From VGWB01 sp964480945 (GTDB lineage Bacteria; Bacteroidota; Ignavibacteria; UBA10030), in assembly GCA_964480945.1 (NCBI GenBank), contig CAYZRX010000034.1, positions 1-36,300 on the forward strand: a stretch of 36,300 bases of DNA, written 5' to 3'. Shown here one piece after another: positions 1 to 7,911 of this stretch; the stretch's first letter is position 1; every line of letters begins with the position of its first letter. The notes beneath the pieces were generated by a model. That model ran no database searches and was not told the DNA's origin. It was given only the letters and a program-made list of their open reading frames with translations. The position numbers and the translations under genes are program-made.

Positions 1-1649
1 ACCTTTCGCAGCCATTCCAGCGTGGAGGAGGAACTTCGCAGCAGTTTCCGCTTCGCGATGACCTCTTTTACCGCTCGGCTGTACATCTCGAGTTTGACCT
101 CGCGTATCACCGACTGTTCGACTTCCGGCGGGATCGAGAGCGAGAGTGCAAACTCGTGGAGCATCTCGGCAGCCTTCTCCACGGGGGCTCCGTTCACCCA
201 CGCGGGCTCGAGTGCTGCACGAAGCTGCTTCACGGCATTCTGGAGGTTCATCTTGCTGATCTCTTCGCGGGCCTTTTTCTCCTGGTCAAGCGCCTTCGTG
301 AGGTCTTCAATTTGGCGCCGCATTTCGACGATCTTCTGCTGCTCTGCTTCTCCTTGCGCCTGCTGTTCTTCACGAGCTTGAACCGGGACCCCGCCCGGTT
401 CCGGCGCCTGCGCAGGGCCCTGTACACCTTGGACCCTTCGTTTCTTCTCTTCCGCCGCCCACGCTTCGAGGTCCTTCCGCCTGCGCTCTTCGTCCGTGGC
501 ACGCCTCAGAGATTCTTGTCGGTTTCGTTCCTGATCAATTCGTTTTTCTTCCTCCCTTCGTCTTCCCTCCTCCGCAATGAGCTGTGCTTCCAGTTCCTTG
601 CGGCGCTGCGACTCAGCTGCAACCTGTGCCTCCAGCTCCCTCCGCCGCTTCTGCTCCTCTGCAGCCCTGGCCTCCAGATCCTTCCTGCGCCCCTCTTCGG
701 CAGCAGCACGACTTTCGAGATCCTTCCGCTTCCGCTCCTCCTCAGCAACACGTTCTTCGAGATCCTTCCGTCTTCGCTCCTCTTCCGTACGCGCTTGCTC
801 CTCTTTCCTCCGCTGCTCCTCCGCGGCAAGGCGCGCCTCTAGTTCCTTCCGGCGCTGCTCCTCTGCGGCAATCCTTGCCTCCAGTTCTTTCCGCCGTTGC
901 TCTTCAGCTGCAGCTTTCGCCTCCAACTCCTTCCTTGCAACCCGCTCTTCGAGTTCCTTGCGTTTGCGCTCCTCCTCCACCACCCGCTCCTCCAACTCTC
1001 TCCGCAACCGTTCCTCGGCCAGGGCGCGTGTTTCAAGATCCCGCCTCCGCAATTCTTCCATAACCCGCGCCTCAGCTTCCCGGCGGGCCTCATCTTCTGC
1101 TGCGAGCCTTGCCGACAGCTCCCTTCGTCGTTGTTCCTCAGCCGCCAAGCGCGCTTCAACCTCCCGCCGCTTCTGTTCCTGCGCGGCAACACGAGCTTCT
1201 TCCTCGCGCCTCCGCTGCTCCATGATCGCCGCCACCTCTGCCTCTATCTTCCGCTCCGACGCAGCATTATCGTCACCACCTTTCGGTCGCTCGGGCGGCG
1301 GCACGGGAGCTGGCTGGGGTTTCGGCTGAATCTTCGGTGGAGCTGACTCGGACACGGTCGGGGAGGCTGCAACAGGTTGCCGGGGGTTTTTGACCGGCGG
1401 GCTTGGCGGTGGCTTACTCGCTCCTTCTTTCTTCCTTTTTTCCTCGAAGTGAGCTATCCGATCCTGAAACGCGAAAATGTAGATATTTGAGGGGTCCAGC
1501 TCCTTCGCCTTCTCCAACTGCTGTCTCGCCAGCTCAAACTGCGACTCCTTGAGAAACTTGTCGGCAGCCAAGAGGCACTGTCTCGCGGCCTCTTTGCTGG
1601 CGTTAAGTTTCGTAAGGTCCTGGACCGTATTTGCGCTTTTTACTGCCAC
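1..1649 (-). CDS. TPR-like / ER-K single-helix protein, 3' part missing
   Basis: The frame is open from a GTG at 1649 (in-frame TAG three codons upstream; AAGGG about 11 nt before it) to the window edge, about 549 residues. Residues ~1-75 look like one degenerate tetratricopeptide repeat (motif ELARQQLEKAKELDPSN). A Pro-rich linker (~80-135) follows. Then about 270 residues of Glu/Arg/Lys-rich helix are built from a 14-residue unit such as ARLAAEEQRRKELE, at least 13 copies, with one phase break near nt 940. The visible C-terminal part (EREVKLEMYSRA-like helices) resembles short helical modules linked to response regulators in FCB bacteria; that resemblance is inference. Charge spacing (E to R/K at i+4) suits a stable single alpha helix or a coiled coil. 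It lies after the pilin-like gene but is separated by a terminator-like hairpin, so it may be its own transcript. Function unknown; a scaffold or spacer in the filament system is only a guess. Confidence 0.75.
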   Translation of the reverse strand, partial: MAVKSANTVQDLTKLNASKEAARQCLLAADKFLKESQFELARQQLEKAKELDPSNIYIFAFQDRIAHFEEKRKKEGASKPPPSPPVKNPRQPVAASPTVSESAPPKIQPKPQPAPVPPPERPKGGDDNAASERKIEAEVAAIMEQRRREEEARVAAQEQKRREVEARLAAEEQRRRELSARLAAEDEARREAEARVMEELRRRDLETRALAEERLRRELEERVVEEERKRKELEERVARKELEAKAAAEEQRRKELEARIAAEEQRRKELEARLAAEEQRRKEEQARTEEERRRKDLEERVAEEERKRKDLESRAAAEEGRRKDLEARAAEEQKRRRELEAQVAAESQRRKELEAQLIAEEGRRREEEKRIDQERNRQESLRRATDEERRRKDLEAWAAEEKKRRVQGVQGPAQAPEPGGVPVQAREEQQAQGEAEQQKIVEMRRQIEDLTKALDQEKKAREEISKMNLQNAVKQLRAALEPAWVNGAPVEKAAEMLHEFALSLSIPPEVEQSVIREVKLEMYSRAVKEVIAKRKLLRSSSSTLEWLRK

Positions 1650-1795
1650 CAGATTCTACGCCCTTGTCTTCTTTTGCCGACACCACCAGCAAAATCTCTC
1701 ACTCAGGCTCTTGGAGTTCTGTTCCGAGCGCGTCTTGATGACGACGCGCGCGGTTCGGTTCAGACCGGCGTGCGACCGCTCGGCCAAAAGTGCAT

Positions 1796-1824
1796 AAAAA
1801 TTCACTCAAAAGAAAGTTGAGTGA
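1796..1824 (-). terminator. Rho-independent terminator-like hairpin
   Basis: On the minus strand TCACTCAA and TTGAGTGA form a perfect 8-bp stem around a 7-nt loop, followed by A and five T. The stem is AT-rich, so strength is uncertain. It would end transcripts coming from the pilin-like gene 267 nt upstream. Confidence 0.5.
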
Positions 1825-2040
1825 TGAGCGATTGTAAGAAACTCTGTAGACTCTTCGAGGAGAGGAGGTTTCGGAGGGAACCTGCTAGTGCTGCTCTTTC
1901 GCGCCTTCAGGACAACCCCTCACGCACCCCCATGCATCCCGTGCCTGTTTGCGCAGAAGTTGCCTGTGAAATAACCTTTCTGGCGGGCCTCCTGCTCCCT
2001 GTGACGCAGGAAAGACCGCCAATCAGATGGTGTTCGTGTG

Positions 2041-2075
2041 TGGATGGGCCCTACACGTCTGGGCTAGCCCATCCA
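2041..2075. repeat. Inverted repeat behind pilin-like gene
   Basis: TGGATGGGC at 2041-2049 pairs with GCCCATCCA at 2067-2075 (9 bp, 17-nt loop). The loop side also contains the palindrome GGGCTAGCCC (2061-2070), so two alternative folds compete. It lies 16 bp past the stop of the minus-strand pilin-like gene and has no T-run. It may stabilise the mRNA 3' end or act as a weak terminator. Confidence 0.45.
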
Positions 2076-2090
2076 CCGGCTGCAAGACTA

Positions 2091-2648
2091 TCAATAAGAC
2101 ATGATGGTCGTATAGACGATCTCTACAGGGTTGCCGTCATCGTCGAACGCGTTGCCTTTTTGGTTCACGATATATTTCGGATGGCTCACCCTGACTTCCA
2201 TCTTCTTGAAATAGCTCGACCAGTACGAGACCATATCCGGAAACGCGGGATCGATATAATAAACGTAGGACGTTACTTTGAACCCGCTGATGCTTCCGGC
2301 GTCCACGATCCTGGTGTAACCATTATAATCATCAAAATCGTCGAACCCGGACACGGATTTGAACGCCCCCGTATCAGGGAGCGGGCTCACAAATGCGGCC
2401 TCGTCCGGGGAAGCCCCGCAGGACCCGAACTCCCATGACTGTTGGGTTCCGGTGCCGTCATCGTACACGTCGAACTTCTTCGCCGACGCTTCCGCCATCA
2501 GGTCTTCGGCGACGCTCGCCGATAGCTCGAACGCCTCGGCCTGGTACGTGGCCTCCGCGTCTTCGATCAGCATTCTGTTCGCGCTGATAACGGACATAAC
2601 AAGCAGCACGAACATCCCCGATGTGATCATCGTTTGCCCCATGTTCAT
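2091..2648 (-). CDS. Pilin-like protein, PilV/MshD-like
   Basis: 185 residues. One hydrophobic helix sits at residues ~7-24, followed by an amphipathic stretch (AFELSASVAEDLMAEASAKKFD) like the alpha-1 helix of minor pilins of the PilV/MshD type, then a Gly/Asp/Tyr-rich beta region. A G-rich Shine-Dalgarno (AAGGGGG) precedes the ATG. The usual prepilin-peptidase site (Gly, then Phe/Met, Glu at +5) is absent; the only N-terminal candidate is the MNMG/QT junction, without Glu. The gene is last in the run after the PilB-like ATPase and the receiver gene. I infer a minor pilin or pseudopilin; the sequence alone does not prove assembly into a filament. Confidence 0.75.
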   Translation of the reverse strand: MNMGQTMITSGMFVLLVMSVISANRMLIEDAEATYQAEAFELSASVAEDLMAEASAKKFDVYDDGTGTQQSWEFGSCGASPDEAAFVSPLPDTGAFKSVSGFDDFDDYNGYTRIVDAGSISGFKVTSYVYYIDPAFPDMVSYWSSYFKKMEVRVSHPKYIVNQKGNAFDDDGNPVEIVYTTIMSY

Positions 2649-2706
2649 GATGACTTACCCCCTTTCTGCTGAAGTGAACAGAACATCAATGCCTTATGGT
2701 TCTTCA

Positions 2707-3510
2707 TTACGGCTTCTTCGGAAACTGTTGCGGCACCCCTTGCCGCTGCAGGCTCTTCAGGTTCCCACTGACAGCCTCCTGCAGCCGGGCCGTGTAGTTT
2801 GTATCAGTGAAGTTTCCATGGAGAACGTTCGCCATATTGAGCATGGACTTCACAGCCGAGGAGATGACGCTGTATTCCTGCTTCATCTCAGCAAAGGCTT
2901 GAGCCAACCGGACCTGCCCCTCGTCCGTCACGAAGGGCTTCAGCTCTTGCTCATGCTCCTGGATATTCAAGGAAACCATCGAGAGTGAATTGTTCACGAT
3001 CTGCGCGATGGAGGCGAGCGTACTATGGAACGTTTCAATCGCAACAAGGCTTTTCTCGCGCTCTCGCTCGATTGCTTCCCGTCGCTCCTTCTCTTTTCTG
3101 AAAAGGTAGCGCTCGTACACGCCATCGATCAGAATCGTGATGTGGTCGATCTCGATGTGTTCCTTGCGAACGTAGTCGTAGGCACCGAGCTTCATCGCTT
3201 CCACGGCGATGCTCTCGGATCCCGCCGCCGTCAACATGACCACCGGGCTATCGATCTTCTGCTCATGCATCCACTGCAGGACGTTGAGCCCCGAGATGCC
3301 TGACATCATGAAGTCAAGCACAACGACATCGAATTTTTCCTGCTGAAGAGCCTCGAGCGCACTCTCGCCGGAATCGCACGATTTGACCCGGTACTTCCCG
3401 GAGGAGGACAAGACTTGCTTCATCGCGATACGGAAGGAGTCATCATCATCGACGACGAGGACCGACCGAAGCTCCCGTTCATGATTCGTTCCGTTCATAC
3501 GTTTCTCCAC
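2707..3510 (-). CDS. Response regulator with His-less DHp-like tail
   Basis: 267 residues. Residues ~15-130 are a CheY-like receiver: acidic pocket DDDD (21-24), phospho-acceptor Asp66 in VVVLDFM, Thr94, Lys116. After a charged helical linker (~135-158), residues ~160-240 are helical, and SIAQIVNNSLSMVSLNIQ aligns by eye with the DHp signature IAHEINNPLxxIxxNIQ of histidine kinases. The phospho-accepting His is Gln170, and no ATPase domain follows. There is no DNA-binding domain. I infer a phosphorylation-controlled dimerisation or protein-binding module. The gene sits 18 bp after the PilB/GspE-like ATPase and before a pilin-like gene, so it may steer the filament motor. The DHp resemblance should be checked by profile search. 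Confidence 0.85.
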   Translation of the reverse strand: MEKRMNGTNHERELRSVLVVDDDDSFRIAMKQVLSSSGKYRVKSCDSGESALEALQQEKFDVVVLDFMMSGISGLNVLQWMHEQKIDSPVVMLTAAGSESIAVEAMKLGAYDYVRKEHIEIDHITILIDGVYERYLFRKEKERREAIEREREKSLVAIETFHSTLASIAQIVNNSLSMVSLNIQEHEQELKPFVTDEGQVRLAQAFAEMKQEYSVISSAVKSMLNMANVLHGNFTDTNYTARLQEAVSGNLKSLQRQGVPQQFPKKP

Positions 3511-3528
3511 ATAATGGATGATTGTAGA

Positions 3529-5328
3529 CTATTCTTCGTCTTCCATGGTGACGCTCGCAATCTCTTCGGGCGTCGTTATTCCCTCCTTGAGAAGCTGAAG
3601 GGCCGACATTCGTAAGGTCTGCATCCCCCTTTTCAGCGCCTCCTGCCGGATCGCCTCATCATCGACGATACTTCCCGCGCGCAAGATCATCTGGCGGATG
3701 GTCCTCGTGAAGGGAAGTGCCTCATAGATCGCCGTCCGACCCTTGAAACCCTTGATACACGCAATGCAGCCGGCGGGCCGATAGAATGTTCCCGCCTTGA
3801 TCTCCTCCTCCGTCAGACCAAGTTTCGTCAAGGCTACGACGTCCGGCTCTTTGATGGGAGCCTTGCACCGGTCGCACAGCTTACGGACCAGGCGCTGAGC
3901 GAGGATGATATTGATCGAATAGGCAATCAGGAACGGTTCGACGCCCATCTTGTAGAGCCGCGAAACGGCGCTGGCCGCATCGTTCGTGTGAAGCGTCGAA
4001 AGCGTCAAATGACCCGTATTCGCAAGCTTGATCCCGATCTCGGCTGTCTTCTTGTCTCGGATCTCGCCCACCATAACGATATCCGGGTCGTGACGGAGGA
4101 TGGCCCGCAGCGCTCCGTCAAAGTCCAGCTTGGGATTCAGCTTCACTTGCCTCGCCCCCTCGATGAAGTACTCAACAGGATCCTCGACCGTGATGACATT
4201 CAGCGACGGATCGATGATCGTGCGCAGAGCCGAGAAGAGGGTAGTGCTTTTCCCGCTTCCCGTGGGGCCGGTCACGATAATCATACCGTAAGGCTTCGAG
4301 ATCGCCTTCCGGAAGGCCCCCTCGGAGTACGAGTCGAACCCGATGTCCTCCAGGTTCGTGCTGAAGGTAGGCTCCTGCAGCACGCGGATGACGATCGATT
4401 CATACTTGCTTCGGAGCTCCTTGCCGATCGTCGGTATGACCGACACGCGGAACCGAACGGTTTTCTTGTCGATCAAAAACTGGGCAAACCCGTCCTGTGC
4501 CATACTTCGCTCGAACCGGTCGAGATTCATCGCTCGATCCTTCACGACCGCAGCGACGGCCTCAGCTCGCGTCTCCGTGTTTGCATACCACATGGTCAGC
4601 TTGCCGTCGATCCGAAAATGAAACTCCGTTCGTTTCTCGCCGCGCGGGATAACGTGGATATCGCTCGCTCCGACACGAACAGCGTCGATGAAGATGTTCT
4701 CCACGAGGTCCACCAGCCCGCTCCGGTTGATTTCTTCCTCGAGGTCCTGCTCGAACATCTCGGCATCTTCCTCAACCTCCCCCGTCATATCCCGGGCATC
4801 CGACTCCAGGCTCGCATAGGTCGAGCGGCCGATGTTCACACGCTGCCAGAGTTCCTCCCACTGCTTCAGCTTAACGTAGCAGATCTCAAATTTTGGGAAC
4901 GAAAACGATCTCGCGATGGAGTAAACCTCCCTGCGCGTCGGGTCGGGAGTGATAACCTGCAGACGCTCGGGGCGCTCCGGATCCGTCGCATAGGGAAGGG
5001 CCCGGTATTCAAGTGCCATCGTCCGGATGGCGGACGGCAAGTTGTTCAACTCCCTGCGGATAAACGCCAGTCCCTCGTCATCGATACTTTCCGGGGCAAT
5101 CTGCAGCGTCTTGAAGGCGTAATAGTCCGCAATCTCATCGTAGACAAGGTCCCGCTCGATGTGGAGGTCCTCAACCAAAACCTGAGGAAGTTTCCTCCGC
5201 TTCTCGTGGCTCTCACTGCTCATGATCTCAAGCGCGCTGAGCAGCTGCTCGGCAGAGATGATCTCCTTCTCGACCAGCAGGTCGCCAAGTTCCTTCTTCG
5301 TTTTCTGTGTCGGCGTCGTGACCGGCAT
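3529..5328 (-). CDS. Type IV filament assembly ATPase (PilB/GspE family)
   Basis: 599 residues, near full family length. N-terminal ~10-160 is a T2SSE/MshEN-like domain (ELGDLLVEKEIISAEQLL). The motor follows: Walker A GPTGSGKST at 354-362, Asp box VEDPVEY (381-387), atypical Walker B HDPDIVMVGEIRD (413-425), His box LSTLHTNDA (443-451). A four-Cys zinc site, C485xxC488 and C521xxC524, marks PilB/GspE extension ATPases rather than PilT retraction motors. The first MshEN motif has Glu where c-di-GMP binders usually have Gly (VEKEIIS), so nucleotide second-messenger binding is doubtful. It would hydrolyse ATP at the inner membrane to drive PilC/GspF rotation. It starts 2 nt after the stop of the platform gene, so the two are likely translationally coupled. 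No retraction ATPase is present here. Confidence 0.97.
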   Translation of the reverse strand: MPVTTPTQKTKKELGDLLVEKEIISAEQLLSALEIMSSESHEKRRKLPQVLVEDLHIERDLVYDEIADYYAFKTLQIAPESIDDEGLAFIRRELNNLPSAIRTMALEYRALPYATDPERPERLQVITPDPTRREVYSIARSFSFPKFEICYVKLKQWEELWQRVNIGRSTYASLESDARDMTGEVEEDAEMFEQDLEEEINRSGLVDLVENIFIDAVRVGASDIHVIPRGEKRTEFHFRIDGKLTMWYANTETRAEAVAAVVKDRAMNLDRFERSMAQDGFAQFLIDKKTVRFRVSVIPTIGKELRSKYESIVIRVLQEPTFSTNLEDIGFDSYSEGAFRKAISKPYGMIIVTGPTGSGKSTTLFSALRTIIDPSLNVITVEDPVEYFIEGARQVKLNPKLDFDGALRAILRHDPDIVMVGEIRDKKTAEIGIKLANTGHLTLSTLHTNDAASAVSRLYKMGVEPFLIAYSINIILAQRLVRKLCDRCKAPIKEPDVVALTKLGLTEEEIKAGTFYRPAGCIACIKGFKGRTAIYEALPFTRTIRQMILRAGSIVDDEAIRQEALKRGMQTLRMSALQLLKEGITTPEEIASVTMEDEE

Positions 5329-5330
5329 TA

Positions 5331-6731
5331 TTATTCCTTAGGAGCTATGACGATCGAATCGGGCTGCACACCGATCGTCTGCTGCTGATTCTGATGCGGC
5401 TTGATGTTGACCGTTGCTGTTTCTGACGAAAGCAGTGTGAGGAACACCATCGACACCATGATAACGAGCGAGACTCCAACTTCAATGACGTTCACCAAGT
5501 TCTTCATCGCGTACCGGTTTTCCATCTCATAGTAGTCCGCAAGCTGGATCGCCGTCGTCTTCACACTTCCGGTCTCCGAAGCAGTGCGGAAGCGCGAGAC
5601 GACCATCTCGGGGAAAACCTTAGTCATCTCCAGGGATTTCCAGAACTCCGTCCCATACTTCAGCATCGTAGGGATCGAGACATTCTTGATCTGTTTCTCC
5701 AGGAAACGATTACGGCTTGCCTCCGCCGCGTGCTGAATGGCGTCGATGTTTTCTCCGGTCGTGTACATGATCCCCAATACCCGGCAGAACAACTCCACAC
5801 TCGTATTCTTCAGAATGCGACCGATATAGGGGACCTTCATGACGATGCGGTCAAACACCACCCTGCCGTTCGCCGTCATCAACCACGCGTAGAAGCCGGA
5901 AACGCAAGCGGCGGTGAGAGCGACCAGCGGCCAGAAATTGTCCTTGAGCATATCGCTCACCTCGAGTGTGAACGTCGTCAGCGGCGGCATCGTGCCGGAG
6001 ACCGGTGTCAAGAGGTCCACCATCTTCGGCAGAAGATACAGGATATAGAACGCCAGCGCGCCGATGAGCGCGAGGACCGTGACCGCCGGAAGGATCATCG
6101 AGCTCAAAAGCCCTTTCTTGAAATCCGCCTGGCGCTCGACAAACCGCGCCACGCTCTCGAAGATCGCCTTCATGTCCCCGCTTTTCGACGCAATGCCGAG
6201 CATCAGCGCCGTGTCTTGGCCGAGCACCTTTCCCTGCCGCAGGAAGGCATCCTGAGAATCGACACCGTCCTTGAGATCCTTAATGATCCCTTTGAGAGCG
6301 CTCTTGAGGTTCTTGTCCCGCACGTTGCCCGCCATGATGTGCAGGATCTCGTTGTACGGCAGCTTCTGTTCCAGAAGCTTGGCGCTGGTGCCGATGAACG
6401 TAATGATCTCTTCCGGGGAGGCGGCAAACCGAATGTCATAGTACCGCTTGACGCTCTGCACCTTGAATCCCAGCTTCCCCAGCGCCGAGACGACCTCCCC
6501 AGCCGAGTAGGCACTCTGGACGCCGTCAATGGGCGTAGCCCCGCGCAGAACCTTGTAAGTGTACGTCTTCTTCCGGCGGACAGAAATTCGACTCCACCCG
6601 TAGGTCTTGGCAAGCGCCTTGGCCCTCTCACGGGCAGAAAAGCGCGAGGTCGACGTGATGAACCGCTGGATTGGCCGGCCCGTCTGATCGACTGCCTGGA
6701 TGCGATATTCAGATGCGCTCAGTTGGGGCAT
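5331..6731 (-). CDS. Type IV filament inner-membrane platform (PilC/GspF)
   Basis: 466 residues. An N-terminal extension of ~100 residues (basic, SARERAKALAKTYG) precedes two T2SSF domains (~105-235 and ~310-440). Transmembrane helices lie at ~208-234, ~266-285 and ~412-435, the usual three. The family signature FPEMVVSRFRTASETGSV (373-390) is clear. It would be the platform turned by the ATPase encoded immediately downstream. The N-terminal 60 residues repeat the pattern seen in FCB PilC homologues (query-like beta strand, then SxxxARxxAK); the C-terminal ~30 residues (polar, Gln-rich) are predicted to be exposed. The retained Glu/Gly motif suggests a functional protein. Confidence 0.95.
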   Translation of the reverse strand: MPQLSASEYRIQAVDQTGRPIQRFITSTSRFSARERAKALAKTYGWSRISVRRKKTYTYKVLRGATPIDGVQSAYSAGEVVSALGKLGFKVQSVKRYYDIRFAASPEEIITFIGTSAKLLEQKLPYNEILHIMAGNVRDKNLKSALKGIIKDLKDGVDSQDAFLRQGKVLGQDTALMLGIASKSGDMKAIFESVARFVERQADFKKGLLSSMILPAVTVLALIGALAFYILYLLPKMVDLLTPVSGTMPPLTTFTLEVSDMLKDNFWPLVALTAACVSGFYAWLMTANGRVVFDRIVMKVPYIGRILKNTSVELFCRVLGIMYTTGENIDAIQHAAEASRNRFLEKQIKNVSIPTMLKYGTEFWKSLEMTKVFPEMVVSRFRTASETGSVKTTAIQLADYYEMENRYAMKNLVNVIEVGVSLVIMVSMVFLTLLSSETATVNIKPHQNQQQTIGVQPDSIVIAPKE

Positions 6732-6765
6732 TCGTCACATGGATCGAAAGAAACTCGATCTCCCG

Positions 6766-6981
6766 CTAATTCGCTTCAACGTTTGTGGTCCGGTAGCTTA
6801 CGCCGCAGTGGTGACAGTAGCGCCCTTGGGGATGCAAAATGGGTTTCGCACAGTGTCCACATTGCTCGATAAGCTTCGTCCCGCACAAAATACAGTAGTA
6901 TTGTTCCTCCAGAACATGCGAAAAATTGCCGCACTTCGGGCAAAGCCGATAGCGGTTAGAGTTCTCGTTCCCGTTACCCAC
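6766..6981 (-). CDS. Small double zinc-ribbon protein (copy 1)
   Basis: 71 residues from a GTG at 6981. Four CxxC knuckles, C14/C17, C30/C33, C41/C44 and C56/C59, form a double zinc ribbon with little else around it. Over the 47-residue core, about 29 positions match the protein encoded just upstream (7118-7447), with identical Cys spacing, so the two are tandem duplicates. Shared signatures are CGNFS, CGxKL, KPIL and GRxCHHCG. It lies 34 bp before the PilC/GspF gene. Double zinc ribbons often bind nucleic acid or act as protein adaptors (established for the fold), but no specific function can be assigned. Confidence 0.8.
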   Translation of the reverse strand: MGNGNENSNRYRLCPKCGNFSHVLEEQYYCILCGTKLIEQCGHCAKPILHPQGRYCHHCGVSYRTTNVEAN

Positions 6982-7000
6982 AGCTCAATCCGACAGATAC

Positions 7001-7018
7001 GTTTTGAAATTTCGAAAA
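7001..7018. repeat. Near-palindrome between zinc-ribbon genes
   Basis: TTTTGAAATTTCGAAAA is a palindrome around GAAATTTC with one mismatched pair. It lies in the 136-bp spacer between the paralogous zinc-ribbon genes. It could be an operator; no second copy was noticed. Confidence 0.3.
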
Positions 7019-7117
7019 GAATCTCTGGCTTCTGGTTCAACGACGGGGAGCCGAGCCATCTCGGCGTGTGGTCGTGGGGTGTAGAGGGGTGGGGCAAGTG
7101 ATCATCACACAGACAAC

Positions 7118-7447
7118 CTACACTTTTCGACGGACAAGCGGGTCGTTGAGAGGGAACTTGGACTCAATCCTGCGCCCCTCGTGCCTCATCCACACCTTGA
7201 TAGCAGACTCCGACGTATTCAACAGGCGTTGTTCTAATCCATGACGCACCGTTGCGAATCCGTACCGGCTGCCGCAATGATGACAAAACCTACCGTGAGG
7301 ATACAGAATTGGTTTTCCACATTGCTGACACTCCCCGACCAGCTTGGCTCCGCACCAAACGCAATAGTGCTGCTGTTCCTTTGCAGGGGAAAAATTCCCG
7401 CACTCTGGACAGACTCGATATTCGTTAACTCGAAGTGGCGAAACCAC
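7118..7447 (-). CDS. Small double zinc-ribbon protein (copy 2), with C-terminal tail
   Basis: 109 residues from a GTG at 7447, chosen because AGGAG lies 10 nt upstream. A GTG at 7504 is also open but would overlap the preceding gene by 34 bp. CxxC knuckles are C13/C16, C29/C32, C40/C43 and C55/C58. A basic ~45-residue tail (KVWMRHEGRRIESKFPLND) is absent from the paralogue. It follows a PilX-like gene by 23 bp and precedes copy 1. The function is unknown; placement inside a filament-assembly operon suggests an adaptor or regulator, which is inference. Confidence 0.8.
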   Translation of the reverse strand: MVSPLRVNEYRVCPECGNFSPAKEQQHYCVWCGAKLVGECQQCGKPILYPHGRFCHHCGSRYGFATVRHGLEQRLLNTSESAIKVWMRHEGRRIESKFPLNDPLVRRKV

Positions 7448-7470
7448 GGCTTCACAGCTCCTGTGACTAC

Positions 7471-7893
7471 TTATCCTTGGACATAGTATTCTGTTACTAT
7501 CCACTGACCCCGGTGGATTGACTTCAGGCCTTTGCTGATCTTGCCCCTGTCCTTCTTGACGACGTGAGCAATGGCGCTCTTGGTAACGCCGCCGATGCTG
7601 ACCGTGACCGTGAGATCGGCCGACGTCGATGTCCCATTGGAGATATTGTAGTCGACAGTTCCGCCGAGTACGTTCTGGTCCTTCTTGTTCAGTTTCTTCA
7701 GCGATCCGTTCATATTCGCTATTTTGTCCACCGCTAACCGCAGCCCGGCTTCGGCAAGCCTGTCAGCCTGAACCATCGCCACGTGTTTCGCCGATGTCGC
7801 TACGTAGTCGGTCTCCACCTTCTTGATAGAGAGTGCATAGATCCCCACAATCAGGGAGGTTGCCCCGACCAAGACTACCTTTGAGCTCCCCAT
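7471..7893 (-). CDS. Pilin-like protein, PilX-like
   Basis: 140 residues with one N-terminal membrane helix (~5-22), then an amphipathic helix (HVAMVQADRLAEAGLRLAVDKIA) typical of PilX/GspK-type minor pilins, and a short beta-rich domain (~75-115). The start follows a strong Shine-Dalgarno (GGAAAGGAAAG). The N-terminus MGSSKVVLVGATSLIVG lacks Glu+5 and a basic leader, so classical PilD processing is doubtful. It lies between a PilW-like gene and the zinc-ribbon pair. Minor pilin or pseudopilin is the best inference. Confidence 0.75.
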   Translation of the reverse strand: MGSSKVVLVGATSLIVGIYALSIKKVETDYVATSAKHVAMVQADRLAEAGLRLAVDKIANMNGSLKKLNKKDQNVLGGTVDYNISNGTSTSADLTVTVSIGGVTKSAIAHVVKKDRGKISKGLKSIHRGQWIVTEYYVQG

Positions 7894-7911
7894 AGCGCTT
7901 TCCTTTCCAAA

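Larger units (their letters stand above)
1650..2090. other. 441-bp intergenic region with two hairpins
   Basis: No convincing gene is seen between the pilin-like gene and the ER/K-helix gene. It holds a terminator-like hairpin (1796-1824) and a second inverted repeat (2041-2075), listed separately. I looked for a c-di-GMP-I riboswitch or other known leader consensus on the minus strand and saw none. Confidence 0.6.

Noticed and set aside
577..1329. Long plus-strand frame rich in Ser/Arg/Ala opposite the ER/K repeat gene
   Set aside because: It is the reverse reading of the repeated Glu/Arg/Lys codons; its composition is low-complexity and no ribosome site or domain is seen. The minus frame has a real TPR-like head.
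1656..1805. 49-codon minus-strand frame in register with the ER/K gene, ending at TAG just before its GTG
   Set aside because: No recognisable domain or Shine-Dalgarno, and its start lies inside the terminator hairpin. It could extend the gene only if the TAG were a sequencing error, which I cannot show.
1840..2040. Riboswitch or structured leader
   Set aside because: No known conserved core was recognised on either strand.
3988..5388. 466-codon plus-strand frame opposite the PilB/GspE gene
   Set aside because: The minus strand encodes a full ATPase with all motor motifs; the plus reading has no domain.
7448..7504. Longer start for zinc-ribbon copy 2 (GTG at 7504)
   Set aside because: It would overlap the preceding gene by 34 bp, while the GTG at 7447 has a good AGGAG.
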